DNA of 64,000 nt from Mesorhizobium wenxiniae (lineage in GTDB: Bacteria; Pseudomonadota; Alphaproteobacteria; Rhizobiales; Rhizobiaceae). The stretch lies in the NCBI RefSeq assembly GCF_002284535.1, contig NZ_NPKH01000033.1, forward strand, positions 1 through 64,000, in the 5' to 3' direction. Made by a program: the position numbers and the translations under genes. How positions within the stretch are numbered: position 1 is the stretch's first letter; every line of letters starts with the position of its first letter. The notes below the pieces were generated by a model. The model worked only from the letters and a program-made list of their open reading frames with translations. It did no database searches and was not told where the DNA came from. This document shows positions 22,491-32,000 of the stretch, in pieces.

Positions 22491-23336
22491 ATGAACGCAA
22501 CAAGCGTGGAGCGCAGAACCGCAATGCGCGGCTTCGCCCTGACGGCAGCCCTGCTTTCCGGCTTGGCGCTCGCCGGCTGCCAGACAGCCCCGACCGGCGA
22601 ATTCACCAACATCGACAAGGCACAAGGGTCGGCCGAGAACATCTCCTCGCTGTCGGCGGTTATCCAGCGCAGTCCCCAGGATCCCGAAGGCTACAATGTG
22701 CGCGGCTCCGCCTATGGCCGCGGCGGCCAGTATCAGGCGGCGCTCAAAGACTTCGACACCGCCATCCAGCTCAATCCGAATTTCTACCAGGCCTATTCGA
22801 ACCGCGCTCTCATCCAGCGCTTTCTCGGCGACCAGGCGGCCGCGCTTGCCGACTACAACCGCTCGATCCAGATCAATCCCGACTATGACGCCGCCTATAT
22901 CGGCCGCGGCAACCTCTACCGCAAAGCCGGCCGCATCCAGGAAGCGTTCAACGATTTCCAGAAGGCGATCCAACTCGACACGACAGACGCCCGCGCCTAC
23001 CACAATCGCGGCCTGATCTACCAGAGCCAGGGCCAGCACGCTTTTGCCATCGAGGATTTCTCGACCGCCATCTCGCTGGCGCCGGACGCCGCCGAACCCT
23101 ACAATGGCCGCGGTCTCTCCTACCTCGCCATGAACGACGAGGACAATGCCTTCGCCGACATCAACATGGCGATCAAGCTCGACGGCAAGAATGCCGAGGC
23201 CTGGTCCAACCAGGCGCTGATCTACGAGCGGCGCGGCGACAAGGCCAAGGCGGCAAAATCCTACCGCGAGGCAGTGCGCCTCAACCCCACCTACCAGCCG
23301 GCCAAGGACGGCCTGGCGCGCACCAGCACCGGCTGA
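22491..23336 (+). CDS. TPR-repeat lipoprotein
   Basis: Product of 281 residues. A lipoprotein signal ends in LALAGC, so the mature N-terminal Cys (residue about 29) is lipidated. Six or so tetratricopeptide repeats follow from about residue 65 (for example AYGRGGQYQAALKDFDTAIQLNPN and AYIGRGNLYRKAGRIQEAFNDF). The closest described style is NlpI, a periplasmic scaffold for cell-wall enzymes, but that link is inference. It is a single-gene unit after the rpsU terminator. Confidence 0.9.
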   Translation: MNATSVERRTAMRGFALTAALLSGLALAGCQTAPTGEFTNIDKAQGSAENISSLSAVIQRSPQDPEGYNVRGSAYGRGGQYQAALKDFDTAIQLNPNFYQAYSNRALIQRFLGDQAAALADYNRSIQINPDYDAAYIGRGNLYRKAGRIQEAFNDFQKAIQLDTTDARAYHNRGLIYQSQGQHAFAIEDFSTAISLAPDAAEPYNGRGLSYLAMNDEDNAFADINMAIKLDGKNAEAWSNQALIYERRGDKAKAAKSYREAVRLNPTYQPAKDGLARTSTG

Positions 23337-23500
23337 CCGACGGCAGCGTTGGGCCTGATATGGCCGGCCTGCCGTTTGGCATGGCCTCGAAACCTTCAAT
23401 GACTGTGCATTGACCCTCGCCTTGATCGCGCCAAGTTTTCGGCGGAACGCTCGGGATGTTCAGCCGTTGTTCAAGGCAATTCGCGAAAAGGACCCCTCCC

Positions 23501-23974
23501 ATGATCAAGAAACTCGCCTGTGCCGCCGCCCTCGCCGCGACGGTGCTCGCTGCCCCTGCCAGCGCGGGCAGGCTGGAGCTCGGCGTGCTCGACTGCACGA
23601 TCGACGGCGGCACCGGCTACATTGTCACATCCAACAAAGGCGTGGCCTGCACCTTTCGCCCTCATCATGGCGGTCCCCCCGAAGCCTATACCGGCGTCAT
23701 TTCCAAGCTCGGCGTCGACGTCGGCAGGACGCACCAGGGCGAATTGATATGGGCGGTTCTGGCGGCCACCCGCGACCGTAATTCCGGCGATCTTGCCGGC
23801 AGCTATTATGGCGTCAACGCCGAGGCCAGCCTGGTGACTGGCGGCGGCGCCAACCTTCTGGTCGGCGGACTGAACAGCGCGTTCTCGCTGCAGCCTCTGA
23901 ACGTACAGGCGCAGACCGGTGTCAACCTGGCAGTCGCCGTCACATCACTGGAGCTGATCCACTCGTTCAAATAA
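23501..23974 (+). CDS. DUF992 family exported protein
   Basis: Product of 157 residues. A signal peptide (MIKKLACAAALAATVLAAPASA) precedes a mature part beginning GRLELGVLDCTIDGGTGYIV, the typical start of DUF992 proteins of rhizobia, with a conserved Cys pair (LDCTID, VACTF). It ends QTGVNLAVAVTSLELIHSF. These are secreted or periplasmic proteins of unknown role. ATG 23501 is chosen because the signal peptide starts there. Confidence 0.87.
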   Translation: MIKKLACAAALAATVLAAPASAGRLELGVLDCTIDGGTGYIVTSNKGVACTFRPHHGGPPEAYTGVISKLGVDVGRTHQGELIWAVLAATRDRNSGDLAGSYYGVNAEASLVTGGGANLLVGGLNSAFSLQPLNVQAQTGVNLAVAVTSLELIHSFK

Positions 23975-23993
23975 GCGTGCCATAGCGAGGCTC

Positions 23994-24035
23994 TGCGGCG
24001 CGGAACAGGATTGGACTGTTCCGCGCCGCATGATT
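23994..24035 (+). terminator. Long perfect-stem terminator
   Basis: A 15-base perfect stem, arms 23994-24008 and 24016-24030 with a seven-base loop, is followed by a T-rich run (24034 on). It ends the DUF992 gene. The rest of the gap to 24257 shows no gene. Confidence 0.8.
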
Positions 24036-24257
24036 TTTGGAAAACCGCCATGCCAAGGATGATCATCGCTGACGCCATGATCGCCAATCTTCGATCACCC
24101 TGACTTCCCGCCAGCATCTCGGCGCACCCGCAAAAACCGCTTGAACTCAACTGCGGTTGAGGTTTTACAACCCGCCCCCGAAGCGCCGCGTGCTTGTTGG
24201 AATCGAAGAGCGCTCCACCATTTTTAATCGGCGTATAAGAAAGTTTAAGAGGGCGGG

Positions 24258-25694
24258 GTGACGGAAACCAGCACAAACAGGGTCGACTGGCGCGCGCTGT
24301 GGGCGAACGGCGATCTGGCGCGCTTCTGCTTCATCAGCCTCGGCATCCTGCTGCACGCCACCAACGAAACCATGGTGGCAACGGTGATGCCAGCCATGGT
24401 CGGCGAACTCGCCGGCGTCCAGCTTGTCGGCTGGTCGCTGGCGATCTACGAGCTCGGCGCCATCGTCGCAGGCGCTGCCGCCGGACGGCTGGTGAGCTAT
24501 GTCGCGCTGCGCACCAACATGATAGTCGCCGCCCTGCTCTATGCCGCCGGCGCCCTGGTCTGCGCCATCGCGCCCTCCATGCCGCTGTTCCTGGCGGGGC
24601 GCTCGATCGAGGGTTTTGGCGGCGGCGCGCTGGTGTCGCTGGCCTTCGTCTCGGTCGAGCGGCTGTTTCCACGTGCCATCTGGCCGCAGCTTTTCGGCGT
24701 CATGTCGGCGATCTGGGGCGTCGCCGCCTTCAGCGGACCGGTGCTCGGTGCGTTGATGACCGAGTTGCTCTCCTGGCGTTGGGCTTTCGGCGTCTTCACG
24801 GTCGGCGGCACGGCCATGGCGCTGGCGAGCTTTATCGTGCTCGACACGCCTGAGGCAACCAGGCCACAGGCGATCACTGGAACGGCGCCGCCCTTCCCCT
24901 TTGCCGCGCTCGGCTGCTTGGCCGTCAGCGTCGTGCTGATTGCCACGGCTGGGGTCGACATTGCCCTGCTGCGTTCCTCCCTACTGCTGGTCCTCGGACT
25001 GATCGGGCTTGCGCTGTTCATCCGCATCGACGCGCTGAAGCCGGGCTCGCGGCTGTTCCCGTCGCGGCTATTCTCATGGCGCACGCCGGTCGGCGCAGGC
25101 ATGACCATGGTCGCCGCCTTTTCGGTGGCGACCTGTTCCTTCGCCGTCTACGGGCCGCTGCTTCTGACCAGCCTGCACGGCATTCCGATCCTGACCGCCG
25201 GCTATATCATCGCCGCCGAATCGATCGCCTGGTCGATCCTGTCGATCCTCGTCGCCAATGCGCCGCCGGAACGCGAGAGGCTGATCATCACCGGCGGCGC
25301 ACTGATGATCGCGGCCGGCATCGTCGGTTTCGCCTACGCCGTGCCGGCGGGTTCGATTCCGCTGATCCTGTTTTGCGCCTTGCTGCAGGGCGGCGGCTTC
25401 GGCATTGCCTGGCCCTTCGTCACACGCGTGATCGTGGCATCGGCTAGGGATGGTGAGCAGACGATCGCCTCCGCCGCCGTGCCGACGATGCAGCGCATTG
25501 GCTATGCGGTGGGTGCCGCACTGACCGGCATCGTCGCCAATGCCAGCGGTTTTTCCGAAGGCCTGAACCGTGAGGCGGCGGCAAATGTCGCCACCTGGCT
25601 GTTTCTCGCCTTCGTGCCACTCGGCATTCTGGGATGCCTCGCCGCCCTCAGGATCTCGGGACCGGCAGCCCGGCCACAGGAAGCGACGAGCTAG
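24258..25694 (+). CDS. MFS transporter, DHA2-like
   Basis: Inner-membrane exporter of 478 residues with about 14 predicted membrane helices. Family features include ATNETMVATVMPAMVGEL in TM1 (the drug:H+ antiporter style) and the motif C-like GPVLGALMTELLSWRWAF. It should expel a small molecule with proton import; the substrate is unknown. The start is GTG 24258. It converges on coaBC with a 4-base overlap of the stops. Confidence 0.9.
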   Translation: MTETSTNRVDWRALWANGDLARFCFISLGILLHATNETMVATVMPAMVGELAGVQLVGWSLAIYELGAIVAGAAAGRLVSYVALRTNMIVAALLYAAGALVCAIAPSMPLFLAGRSIEGFGGGALVSLAFVSVERLFPRAIWPQLFGVMSAIWGVAAFSGPVLGALMTELLSWRWAFGVFTVGGTAMALASFIVLDTPEATRPQAITGTAPPFPFAALGCLAVSVVLIATAGVDIALLRSSLLLVLGLIGLALFIRIDALKPGSRLFPSRLFSWRTPVGAGMTMVAAFSVATCSFAVYGPLLLTSLHGIPILTAGYIIAAESIAWSILSILVANAPPERERLIITGGALMIAAGIVGFAYAVPAGSIPLILFCALLQGGGFGIAWPFVTRVIVASARDGEQTIASAAVPTMQRIGYAVGAALTGIVANASGFSEGLNREAAANVATWLFLAFVPLGILGCLAALRISGPAARPQEATS

Positions 25695-26938
25695 ACAGTA
25701 ATCGTCTTAAGCCGTTCGGCCATCAAGGCGGCGAGCCGCGTCGCCACCTCGTCCTTGCTCATCTCAGGCCATTCCTCGACACCGGCCTTCGAGACAATCC
25801 GCACTCGGTTGCGATCGCCGCCCATCACCCCGCTTTCGGGGGACACGTCGTTGGCGACGATGAAATCGGCGCTCTTCTTCCTGAGCTTGGCCTCGGCGTT
25901 CCTGACCAGATCCTGCGTCTCGGCGGCAAAGCCGACGACCAGGCTGGGCCGCTTCCTGTGATGACCGACACCGGCAAGAATATCAGGGTTTTCGATCATC
26001 TGCAGCGCCGGCGGCCCCTCGCCCGCCACCTTCTTGATCTTCTCGCCGGCCGAAGTCTCGCTGCGCCAGTCGGCGACCGCCGCGACGAACACCGCCGCGT
26101 CGGCCGGCAGCAGCTGTTCGACCGCTTCCCTCATCTCGTTCGCGGTTTCGACATGCAGCGTGGTGACGTCAGCCGGATCGGCAATACCGACCGGACCGGA
26201 GACGAGGTGCACATCGGCGCCCAGCCTAGCCAGCGCCGCCGCGATGGCATGGCCCTGCTTGCCGGACGAGCGATTGGCGATGTAGCGCACCGGGTCGATC
26301 GGCTCATGCGTCGGACCTGAGGTGACGATGATCTTTCTGCCTGCGAGCGGCTTCGGACTGATATCGAGCAGCGCCTCGATCGCGGCGACGATCTCCAGCG
26401 GCTCGGCCATGCGGCCTTCGCCCGCCTCGTTGCTCTCGGCCATCTCGCCCTTCGCCGGGCCGACGAATGCGACGGCGTCCTTCTGCAACGTCGCTCGGTT
26501 GCGCCGGGTCGCCGGATGCGACCACATTTTCGGGTTCATGGCGGGCGCCATCAGCACCGGCTTGTCGGTCGCAATGAGCACGATGGAGGCAAGATCGTTG
26601 GCGTGGCCGTTGGCAAGCTTCGCCATCAGGTCGGCGGTGGCCGGCGCCACAACCACAAGGTCGGCCTCGCGCGACAGGCGGATGTGGCCGACATCGTGTT
26701 CGTCATTGCGGTCGAACAAATCGGTGAAGACGTGGTCGGCAGAGAGGGCCCCGGCCGACAGTGTGGTGACGAATTCCTGCGCTGCAGCGGTCATCACCAC
26801 CCGCACGGCGGCGCCCCGCTCACGCAGCCGCCGGATTAGGTCGAGCGCCTTGTAGGCGGCGATGCCACCGCCGATGATGAGCAGGATGCGCTTGCCGGAG
26901 AGGGTCATGCCCGAGGCCAGCTCTTTGTCCAATGTCAT
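25691..26938 (-). CDS. coaBC: Bifunctional phosphopantothenoylcysteine decarboxylase/synthetase
   Basis: Coenzyme A biosynthesis enzyme of 415 residues. The N-terminal CoaC domain has the flavin fold (LLIIGGGIAAYKALDLIRRL), the active-site His region and PAMNPKMW. The CoaB domain follows from about residue 200 with VTSGPTHEPIDPVRYIANRSSGKQG, the CTP/phosphopantothenate site. ATG 26938 overlaps the stop of the upstream toxin-like gene; ATG 26908 (MTLSGKRIL) is an alternative. It is normally essential. Confidence 0.95.
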   Translation of the reverse strand: MTLDKELASGMTLSGKRILLIIGGGIAAYKALDLIRRLRERGAAVRVVMTAAAQEFVTTLSAGALSADHVFTDLFDRNDEHDVGHIRLSREADLVVVAPATADLMAKLANGHANDLASIVLIATDKPVLMAPAMNPKMWSHPATRRNRATLQKDAVAFVGPAKGEMAESNEAGEGRMAEPLEIVAAIEALLDISPKPLAGRKIIVTSGPTHEPIDPVRYIANRSSGKQGHAIAAALARLGADVHLVSGPVGIADPADVTTLHVETANEMREAVEQLLPADAAVFVAAVADWRSETSAGEKIKKVAGEGPPALQMIENPDILAGVGHHRKRPSLVVGFAAETQDLVRNAEAKLRKKSADFIVANDVSPESGVMGGDRNRVRIVSKAGVEEWPEMSKDEVATRLAALMAERLKTITV

Positions 26939-27342
26939 GCCGGCCTCAGAGCCGGTTCGATATCGGTATGGATGAAATCATTGCCCTTGAAAAGCAGCGG
27001 GAGGTTTCGCGTCTTGGCCAAGGCGTAGGCGAAGCAGTCGCCCATGTTGAGATCAGCACGATGGCGAGATCCACGACCATAACGAGAGTAGGCAAGCCGT
27101 GCGACTTCAAGCTGCGCCAAATCAAAAGGAACTACCGTCAACTCAAGACGGTCGATAAGCATTTGGAACTCGCTAGCGTTGACGCTACCGCTTGATCGGC
27201 TCGCTACACAATGCGCCTCCAGCAGCGTCGCAGTGCTTATCAGTGCAGCAGGTGAGGTTCCGAAAACATCGACGAACGCAGCCGCATCCGGCTCTGCGCC
27301 AATGATTGCGATCAATGCCGACGTATCGACTGCGACTGTCAC
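26935..27342 (-). CDS. PIN-domain toxin, VapC-type
   Basis: Product of about 135 residues with the four acidic PIN residues in place: VAVDTSAL (first Asp), TLLEAHCV (Glu), RADLNMGDCFAYALAK (Asp pair). PIN toxins are magnesium-dependent ribonucleases, often cutting tRNA or rRNA. The start is GTG 27342, which overlaps the antitoxin stop. Its own stop overlaps the coaBC start, so an essential gene is coupled to the module. Confidence 0.9.
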   Translation of the reverse strand: MTVAVDTSALIAIIGAEPDAAAFVDVFGTSPAALISTATLLEAHCVASRSSGSVNASEFQMLIDRLELTVVPFDLAQLEVARLAYSRYGRGSRHRADLNMGDCFAYALAKTRNLPLLFKGNDFIHTDIEPALRPA

Positions 27343-27599
27343 AGAAGTCCCTCGTCCCACATATGATCAGTGAGCGCCTTGAGGTCAAAAGGACGTTCCA
27401 ACTTCCGTCCGAGCGCCAAAATTTCTTCACGTGACGCCTTCAGCCGCCACGCCCCATTCTCAAGCTTGGTTTTTGGGATCGCCACCTCACGCAAGGCATC
27501 CCGCGCTTCCTGCTCCATCGAAACGCCACGCGCGGCAGCGCGCTCGCGAAGCACCTGCTTTACGCTTTCGTCAAGATTGCGGATTGTTATCGTGCTCAT
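27339..27599 (-). CDS. Antitoxin of the VapBC module, FitA-like
   Basis: Product of 86 residues. The N-terminus STITIRNLDESVKQVLRERAAARGVSMEQEAR is the ribbon-helix-helix DNA-binding form of FitA/VapB antitoxins; the C-terminal part (FDLKALTDHMWDEGLL) would wrap the toxin. It overlaps the toxin gene by 4 bases. As usual, it should neutralise the toxin and repress the operon. ATG 27599 was chosen because the DNA-binding domain begins there. Confidence 0.9.
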   Translation of the reverse strand: MSTITIRNLDESVKQVLRERAAARGVSMEQEARDALREVAIPKTKLENGAWRLKASREEILALGRKLERPFDLKALTDHMWDEGLL

Positions 27600-27674
27600 G
27601 GTCACGCTCCTCGCCCTTAACATAGGCAATAAGCAGCATGACTGCAATGACAGCACTGCTGTCATTGCTTGCAT

Positions 27675-29249
27675 TCAGAGCAGCTTCCACGCAATGATGA
27701 CCATTGCCAGCGCGATCACCCACAGCGCCAGCCGGCCGGAGCGGGTGTAGCGCGCCTCGGCCTTACCGATGGCGCGCGCCGTCCTTTCATCGAAACGCAG
27801 CCCGTGTTCGGCCATCAAATCGATCTCGCGCGACAGCCGCTCGGTGCGGGCGGCGAGGTCGGGCGCCTGGCGGGCCAGCGCCAGCAGCGCGCTGGCGCCG
27901 TCACGTGCGTCGGCCAGCAGAGCACGCGGGCCGAGATTGCCCGATATCCAGCCGCCGACCACCGGCTCGGACGTCTTCCACATGTTGAAGGCCGGGTCGA
28001 GGGTGCGGGCGACGCCTTCGACCACCACCATGGTCTTCTGCAGCAGCACCAGCTCGGAGCGCGTCGCCATGTCGAAGAGATCGGTCACCTCGAACAGAAG
28101 CGCCAAGAGCTTGGCCATCGAGATGGTTTCAGCCGGCTGGTCGTGGATCGGCTCGCCGATCGCCCGGATCGCCTGGCCGAATGCCGCGACATTATGCTGG
28201 CGGGGCACGTAGCCGGCCTCGAAATGCACTTCGGCGACGCGCAAATAGTCACGGGTGATGAAGCCGTAGAGAATTTCGGCGAGGAACCGGCGCTCCTTCT
28301 TGCCGAGCCGGCCGGCAATGCCGAGATCGACAGCGACGATGGTACCATCGGGCTCGACGAACAGGTTACCCGGGTGCATGTCGGCGTGGAAGAAACCGTC
28401 ACGCAGTGTGTGGCGCAGGAACGACTGGACCAGGTTGACGGCGATCGCCTTCAGGTCATGGCCGGCGGCAGCGAGGCCGGCAATGTCGTTCATCTTGATG
28501 CCGTCGACCCATTCCATGGTCAGCACGTCACGGCCAGTACGTTCCCAGTCGACGGACGGGACGCGAAAGCCGGGATCGTCTTTGGTGTTCTCGCCGAGTT
28601 CCGAAAGCGCTGCCGCCTCGAGCCGCAGATCCATTTCGATCTTGGTGGTCTGCGCCAGCGTCTGGGTCACTTCGACCGGACGCAGCCGGCGCGACGACGG
28701 AATGTATTTTTCCTGGAGACGGGCGGCGAGGAAATAGCTTTCGAGATCGCGAAAGAAACGGCGTCGCACGCCCGGCCGGATGACCTTCACCGCCACTCGC
28801 GAACCGACGCCGTCCTGCAGGGTTTCGGCGATATGGACCTGAGCGATCGACGCGGCGGCGACGGCCTCGCCGAAACTGGCGTAGAGCTCGCCGACCTTGC
28901 GCCCGAGCGAAGCCTCTATCGCAGCTATGGCCTCGGCCTGCGGAAAGGTCTGCATCTTGTCCTGCAGCATGGCGAGATCGAGCGCTATGTCGTTGCCGAC
29001 GACATCGGGGCGCGTCGCCAGGAACTGGCCGAGCTTGACATAGGATGGGCCGAGCCGGACGACGGCCTTGGCCAGCCGGTCGCCACGCTCATAGGCAAGC
29101 GCGCGGCGGCGGGTCAACAGCCGCGCCATCCGCCAGCCGAGTTTCGGCAGACCGAAGAGCTCGTCGCCCGGCAGCGCCGCGACTACGCCTTCGCGGACCA
29201 GCACCCAGCCGGCCCGCACGAGCCTGAAACCAGCGCCGACACTGCTCAT
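27675..29249 (-). CDS. ubiB: Ubiquinone biosynthesis kinase-like protein
   Basis: ABC1/ADCK-family protein of 524 residues. Family motifs are the KxGQ-like segment SYVKLGQFLATRPD, the Ala-rich ASIAQVH, and FFHADMHPGNLFVEPDGTIVAVDLG, with two C-terminal membrane helices (the last one LALWVIALAMVIIAWKLL). It supports ubiquinone synthesis, probably as an ATPase that helps extract lipid intermediates. It follows ubiE by 13 bases on the same strand, the usual pairing. Confidence 0.95.
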   Translation of the reverse strand: MSSVGAGFRLVRAGWVLVREGVVAALPGDELFGLPKLGWRMARLLTRRRALAYERGDRLAKAVVRLGPSYVKLGQFLATRPDVVGNDIALDLAMLQDKMQTFPQAEAIAAIEASLGRKVGELYASFGEAVAAASIAQVHIAETLQDGVGSRVAVKVIRPGVRRRFFRDLESYFLAARLQEKYIPSSRRLRPVEVTQTLAQTTKIEMDLRLEAAALSELGENTKDDPGFRVPSVDWERTGRDVLTMEWVDGIKMNDIAGLAAAGHDLKAIAVNLVQSFLRHTLRDGFFHADMHPGNLFVEPDGTIVAVDLGIAGRLGKKERRFLAEILYGFITRDYLRVAEVHFEAGYVPRQHNVAAFGQAIRAIGEPIHDQPAETISMAKLLALLFEVTDLFDMATRSELVLLQKTMVVVEGVARTLDPAFNMWKTSEPVVGGWISGNLGPRALLADARDGASALLALARQAPDLAARTERLSREIDLMAEHGLRFDERTARAIGKAEARYTRSGRLALWVIALAMVIIAWKLL

Positions 29250-29262
29250 GACTGCGCTCGCC

Positions 29263-30039
29263 TCAAAGCTTCCAGCCCGAATGAAGCGCAGCTATGCCGC
29301 CGGAATAATTGCGAAAAGAAGCGCGGTCGAAGCCGGCGCGGGAAATCATCGCCGCAAAATTCTGCTGATTGGGAAATTTGCGGATCGATTCGACCAAGTA
29401 GGAATAGGGCTCGCCGTCGCCGGTCACCGCCTTGCCGATCCTGGGGATGGCGTTGAACGACCACGCCTCATAGGCCTTGTCGAGCAGCGGCATGTCGACC
29501 TCGGAAAATTCGAGGCAGAGGAAGCGCCCGCCGGGCTTCAGCACGCGATAGGCTTCCGCAAGCGCCACATCGATGCGCGGCACGTTGCGAATGCCGAAAG
29601 CGATCGTGTAGGCGTCGAATGTGGCCTCAGTGAAAGGCAGCTCCTCGGCATTGGCTTCGACGAAATCGGTGTTTGCCGTCAGGCCCTTTTTCTCGGCCCG
29701 GTCGCGGCCGACGGCGAGCATCGAGCCGTTGATGTCGAAAACCGTGGCATGGGCGTTCCTGCCGCTCGCCTCGACGATGCGGAAGGCGATGTCGCCGGTG
29801 CCGCCGGCAACGTCGAGAACGCTCCAGCCCGGTCGTTTCGGTGGATTGAGCCATGTGACCATGGCGTCCTTCCACAGCCTGTGCAGCCCGGCCGACATCA
29901 GGTCGTTCATCAGATCGTAGCGGTTCGCGACCTTGTGGAAAACGTCATTGACCAGGGACTGCTTCTCGCCTGCCCCTACACGCTTGAAACCATAGGACGT
30001 TTCCATGCCGCCAACGGCCGTGGTTCTCTCAACCGACAT
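29263..30039 (-). CDS. ubiE: Ubiquinone/menaquinone C-methyltransferase
   Basis: SAM-dependent methyltransferase of 258 residues that methylates the ring of the quinone precursor. Signature stretches are VFHKVANRYDLMNDLMSAGLHRLWK, SVLDVAGGTGDIAFRI (SAM motif I) and FGIRNVPRIDVALAEAYRVLKPGGRF. ATG 30039 gives the standard family length; the longer frame adds non-conserved residues. It begins the ubiE-ubiB operon and diverges from add, with a shared 144-base promoter region. Confidence 0.96.
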   Translation of the reverse strand: MSVERTTAVGGMETSYGFKRVGAGEKQSLVNDVFHKVANRYDLMNDLMSAGLHRLWKDAMVTWLNPPKRPGWSVLDVAGGTGDIAFRIVEASGRNAHATVFDINGSMLAVGRDRAEKKGLTANTDFVEANAEELPFTEATFDAYTIAFGIRNVPRIDVALAEAYRVLKPGGRFLCLEFSEVDMPLLDKAYEAWSFNAIPRIGKAVTGDGEPYSYLVESIRKFPNQQNFAAMISRAGFDRASFRNYSGGIAALHSGWKL

Positions 30040-30183
30040 TATTTTTGATCCGCCATAAAACCGGCGGGACCATAGCCGATCGATGGTGCCGACGCTATTG
30101 TTTAAGGCGCGGTGTTCGGCCGCGCTTCTCGGTCGTGAAATCGTACTTATGTCGACGAGCTGGAGACCTGACGGGATGATTGC

Positions 30184-31158
30184 ATGCCTCTGAAAGCGGA
30201 ACTGCACTGCCATATCGAAGGGGCAGCGGCGCCCGAACTCGTCATCCGCCAGGCGCAGAAATACGGCAAGGACACCTCGCGCTACATTCAGAATGGCTCT
30301 TTCGTCTGGCACGATTTCACCTCATTCCTCGCTGCCTATGATTTCTCCTCCGACCTGTTCCGCACCGAGGAGGACTATGCCCGGCTGGCCGATCATTACC
30401 TGACCAGCCTCGCCCGCGACGGCGCCATCTATTCCGAGATCTTCACCTCGCCGGACCACGCCGGCAAGGCCGGCCTGTCGCCCAAGGCCTATACGGACGC
30501 GCTCGGCGAAGGCATCGCGCGCGCCAAGGCCAAGACCGGCATCGAGGGCCGCATGATCGTCACCGGGGTGCGCAATGCCGGCGTCGAATCGATCGAGCAG
30601 GCGGCGCGCTTCGCGGCCCGCTGCGGGCATCCGCTGGTCACCGGCTTCGGCGTCGCCGGCGACGAGCGGATGGGCGATCTGGAGGATTATGTCAGGGCCT
30701 TCGAAATCGCGCGGGAGGCCGGCCTCGGCATCACCGTCCATGCCGGCGAACTGATGGGCTGGGAGAGCGTCGAGGCCGCACTCGATCACATCCGCCCCGC
30801 CCGCATCGGCCATGGCGTGCGCGCCGTCGAGAACCCCGACATTGTCCGGCGCATCGCCGACGAAGGCGTCGTACTCGAATGCTGTCCCAGTTCCAACGTC
30901 GCGCTGAAGGTCTTCGACAGTTTCGCCGATCACCCTTTTCCGGCACTGCAGGCGGCAGGCTGCAAGGTGACGCTAAACTCCGACGATCCGCCCTATTTCT
31001 GGACGTCGCTGAAGCGCGAATACGACATTGCCGCCGATCATTTTTCGATGAACGACAAGGCGCTCGCCGCCGTCACCAGAACCGCCATCGAGGCCGCCTT
31101 CGTCGACAAGAAGACCAGGACAGCGCTTCTCACCCGCCTCAACAGCGCCGCCCGCTAA
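30184..31158 (+). CDS. add: Adenosine deaminase
   Basis: Product of 324 residues that turns adenosine into inosine. The metal and catalytic residues are visible: AELHCHIEG (two His), TVHAGE (His and the catalytic Glu three residues on), RIGHGV and NSDDPPYF (Asp pair). It is of normal length for the family. Its product would feed the purine nucleoside phosphorylase encoded at 33958-34776, and upp lies directly downstream. Confidence 0.95.
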   Translation: MPLKAELHCHIEGAAAPELVIRQAQKYGKDTSRYIQNGSFVWHDFTSFLAAYDFSSDLFRTEEDYARLADHYLTSLARDGAIYSEIFTSPDHAGKAGLSPKAYTDALGEGIARAKAKTGIEGRMIVTGVRNAGVESIEQAARFAARCGHPLVTGFGVAGDERMGDLEDYVRAFEIAREAGLGITVHAGELMGWESVEAALDHIRPARIGHGVRAVENPDIVRRIADEGVVLECCPSSNVALKVFDSFADHPFPALQAAGCKVTLNSDDPPYFWTSLKREYDIAADHFSMNDKALAAVTRTAIEAAFVDKKTRTALLTRLNSAAR

Positions 31159-31263
31159 CTCTCTTTTTTCGGCAAAAGCTGTGGTCGGCGGCAGCAGGCG
31201 GTTCCTTGGCCGGCGCATTGTCGCTAGGGTTCGCGTAGGCAGCCGGGATTTCAGGAGAACACC

Positions 31264-31893
31264 ATGCAGGGCGTCACCGTCGTCGACCACCCGCTTGTCC
31301 AGCACAAGCTGACCATCATGCGCAAGAAGGAAACCTCGACGGCCGGCTTCCGGCGGCTGCTGCGCGAGATCTCGCTGCTTCTCGGCTACGAGGTCACTCG
31401 CAATCTCGAGCTGACGACGACGACGATCGAAACGCCGATCGAGACGATGGAAGCGCCGACGCTGGAAGGCAAGAAGCTGGTCTTCGCCTCGGTGCTGCGC
31501 GCCGGCAACGGCTTGCTCGAAGGCCTGCTCGACCTGGTGCCGGCGGCGCGCGTCGCCCATATTGGTCTCTACCGTGACCACGAAACGCTGGAAGCGGTCG
31601 AGTATTTCTTCAAGGCGCCGAGCGATCTCGCCGACCGGTTGGTGATCGTCGTCGATCCGATGCTGGCGACCGCCAATTCGGCAATCGCGGCGATCGACAA
31701 GCTGAAAGGGCGCGGCGCCACCAACATCCGCTTCCTTTGCCTGTTGGCTGCCCCCGAAGGCCTCGAGCGCTTCATCAAGGCGCATCCCGATGTTCCGGTC
31801 TTCACCGCTTCCATCGACCGCCAGCTCAACGAGAAAGGCTATATCATGCCGGGCCTCGGCGACGCCGGCGACCGCATGTACGGGACCAAATGA
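31264..31893 (+). CDS. upp: Uracil phosphoribosyltransferase
   Basis: Product of 209 residues that joins uracil and PRPP to UMP. The PRPP site is visible as VDPMLATANSAIAAIDKLK, and the uracil-binding C-terminus as GYIMPGLGDAGDRMYGTK. AGGAG upstream fixes ATG 31264. It lies 105 bases after add; the two probably form a salvage unit. Confidence 0.96.
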   Translation: MQGVTVVDHPLVQHKLTIMRKKETSTAGFRRLLREISLLLGYEVTRNLELTTTTIETPIETMEAPTLEGKKLVFASVLRAGNGLLEGLLDLVPAARVAHIGLYRDHETLEAVEYFFKAPSDLADRLVIVVDPMLATANSAIAAIDKLKGRGATNIRFLCLLAAPEGLERFIKAHPDVPVFTASIDRQLNEKGYIMPGLGDAGDRMYGTK

Positions 31894-32000
31894 CCGTGCC
31901 ACTCGTTTACCGATCGTTTACGCAAACGGCCGCTTTCCGCATCTGTTAAAGCGGCAAACACCATACCGCGATAAGCATGGGCCTTCACGAAGGCCGGTCC

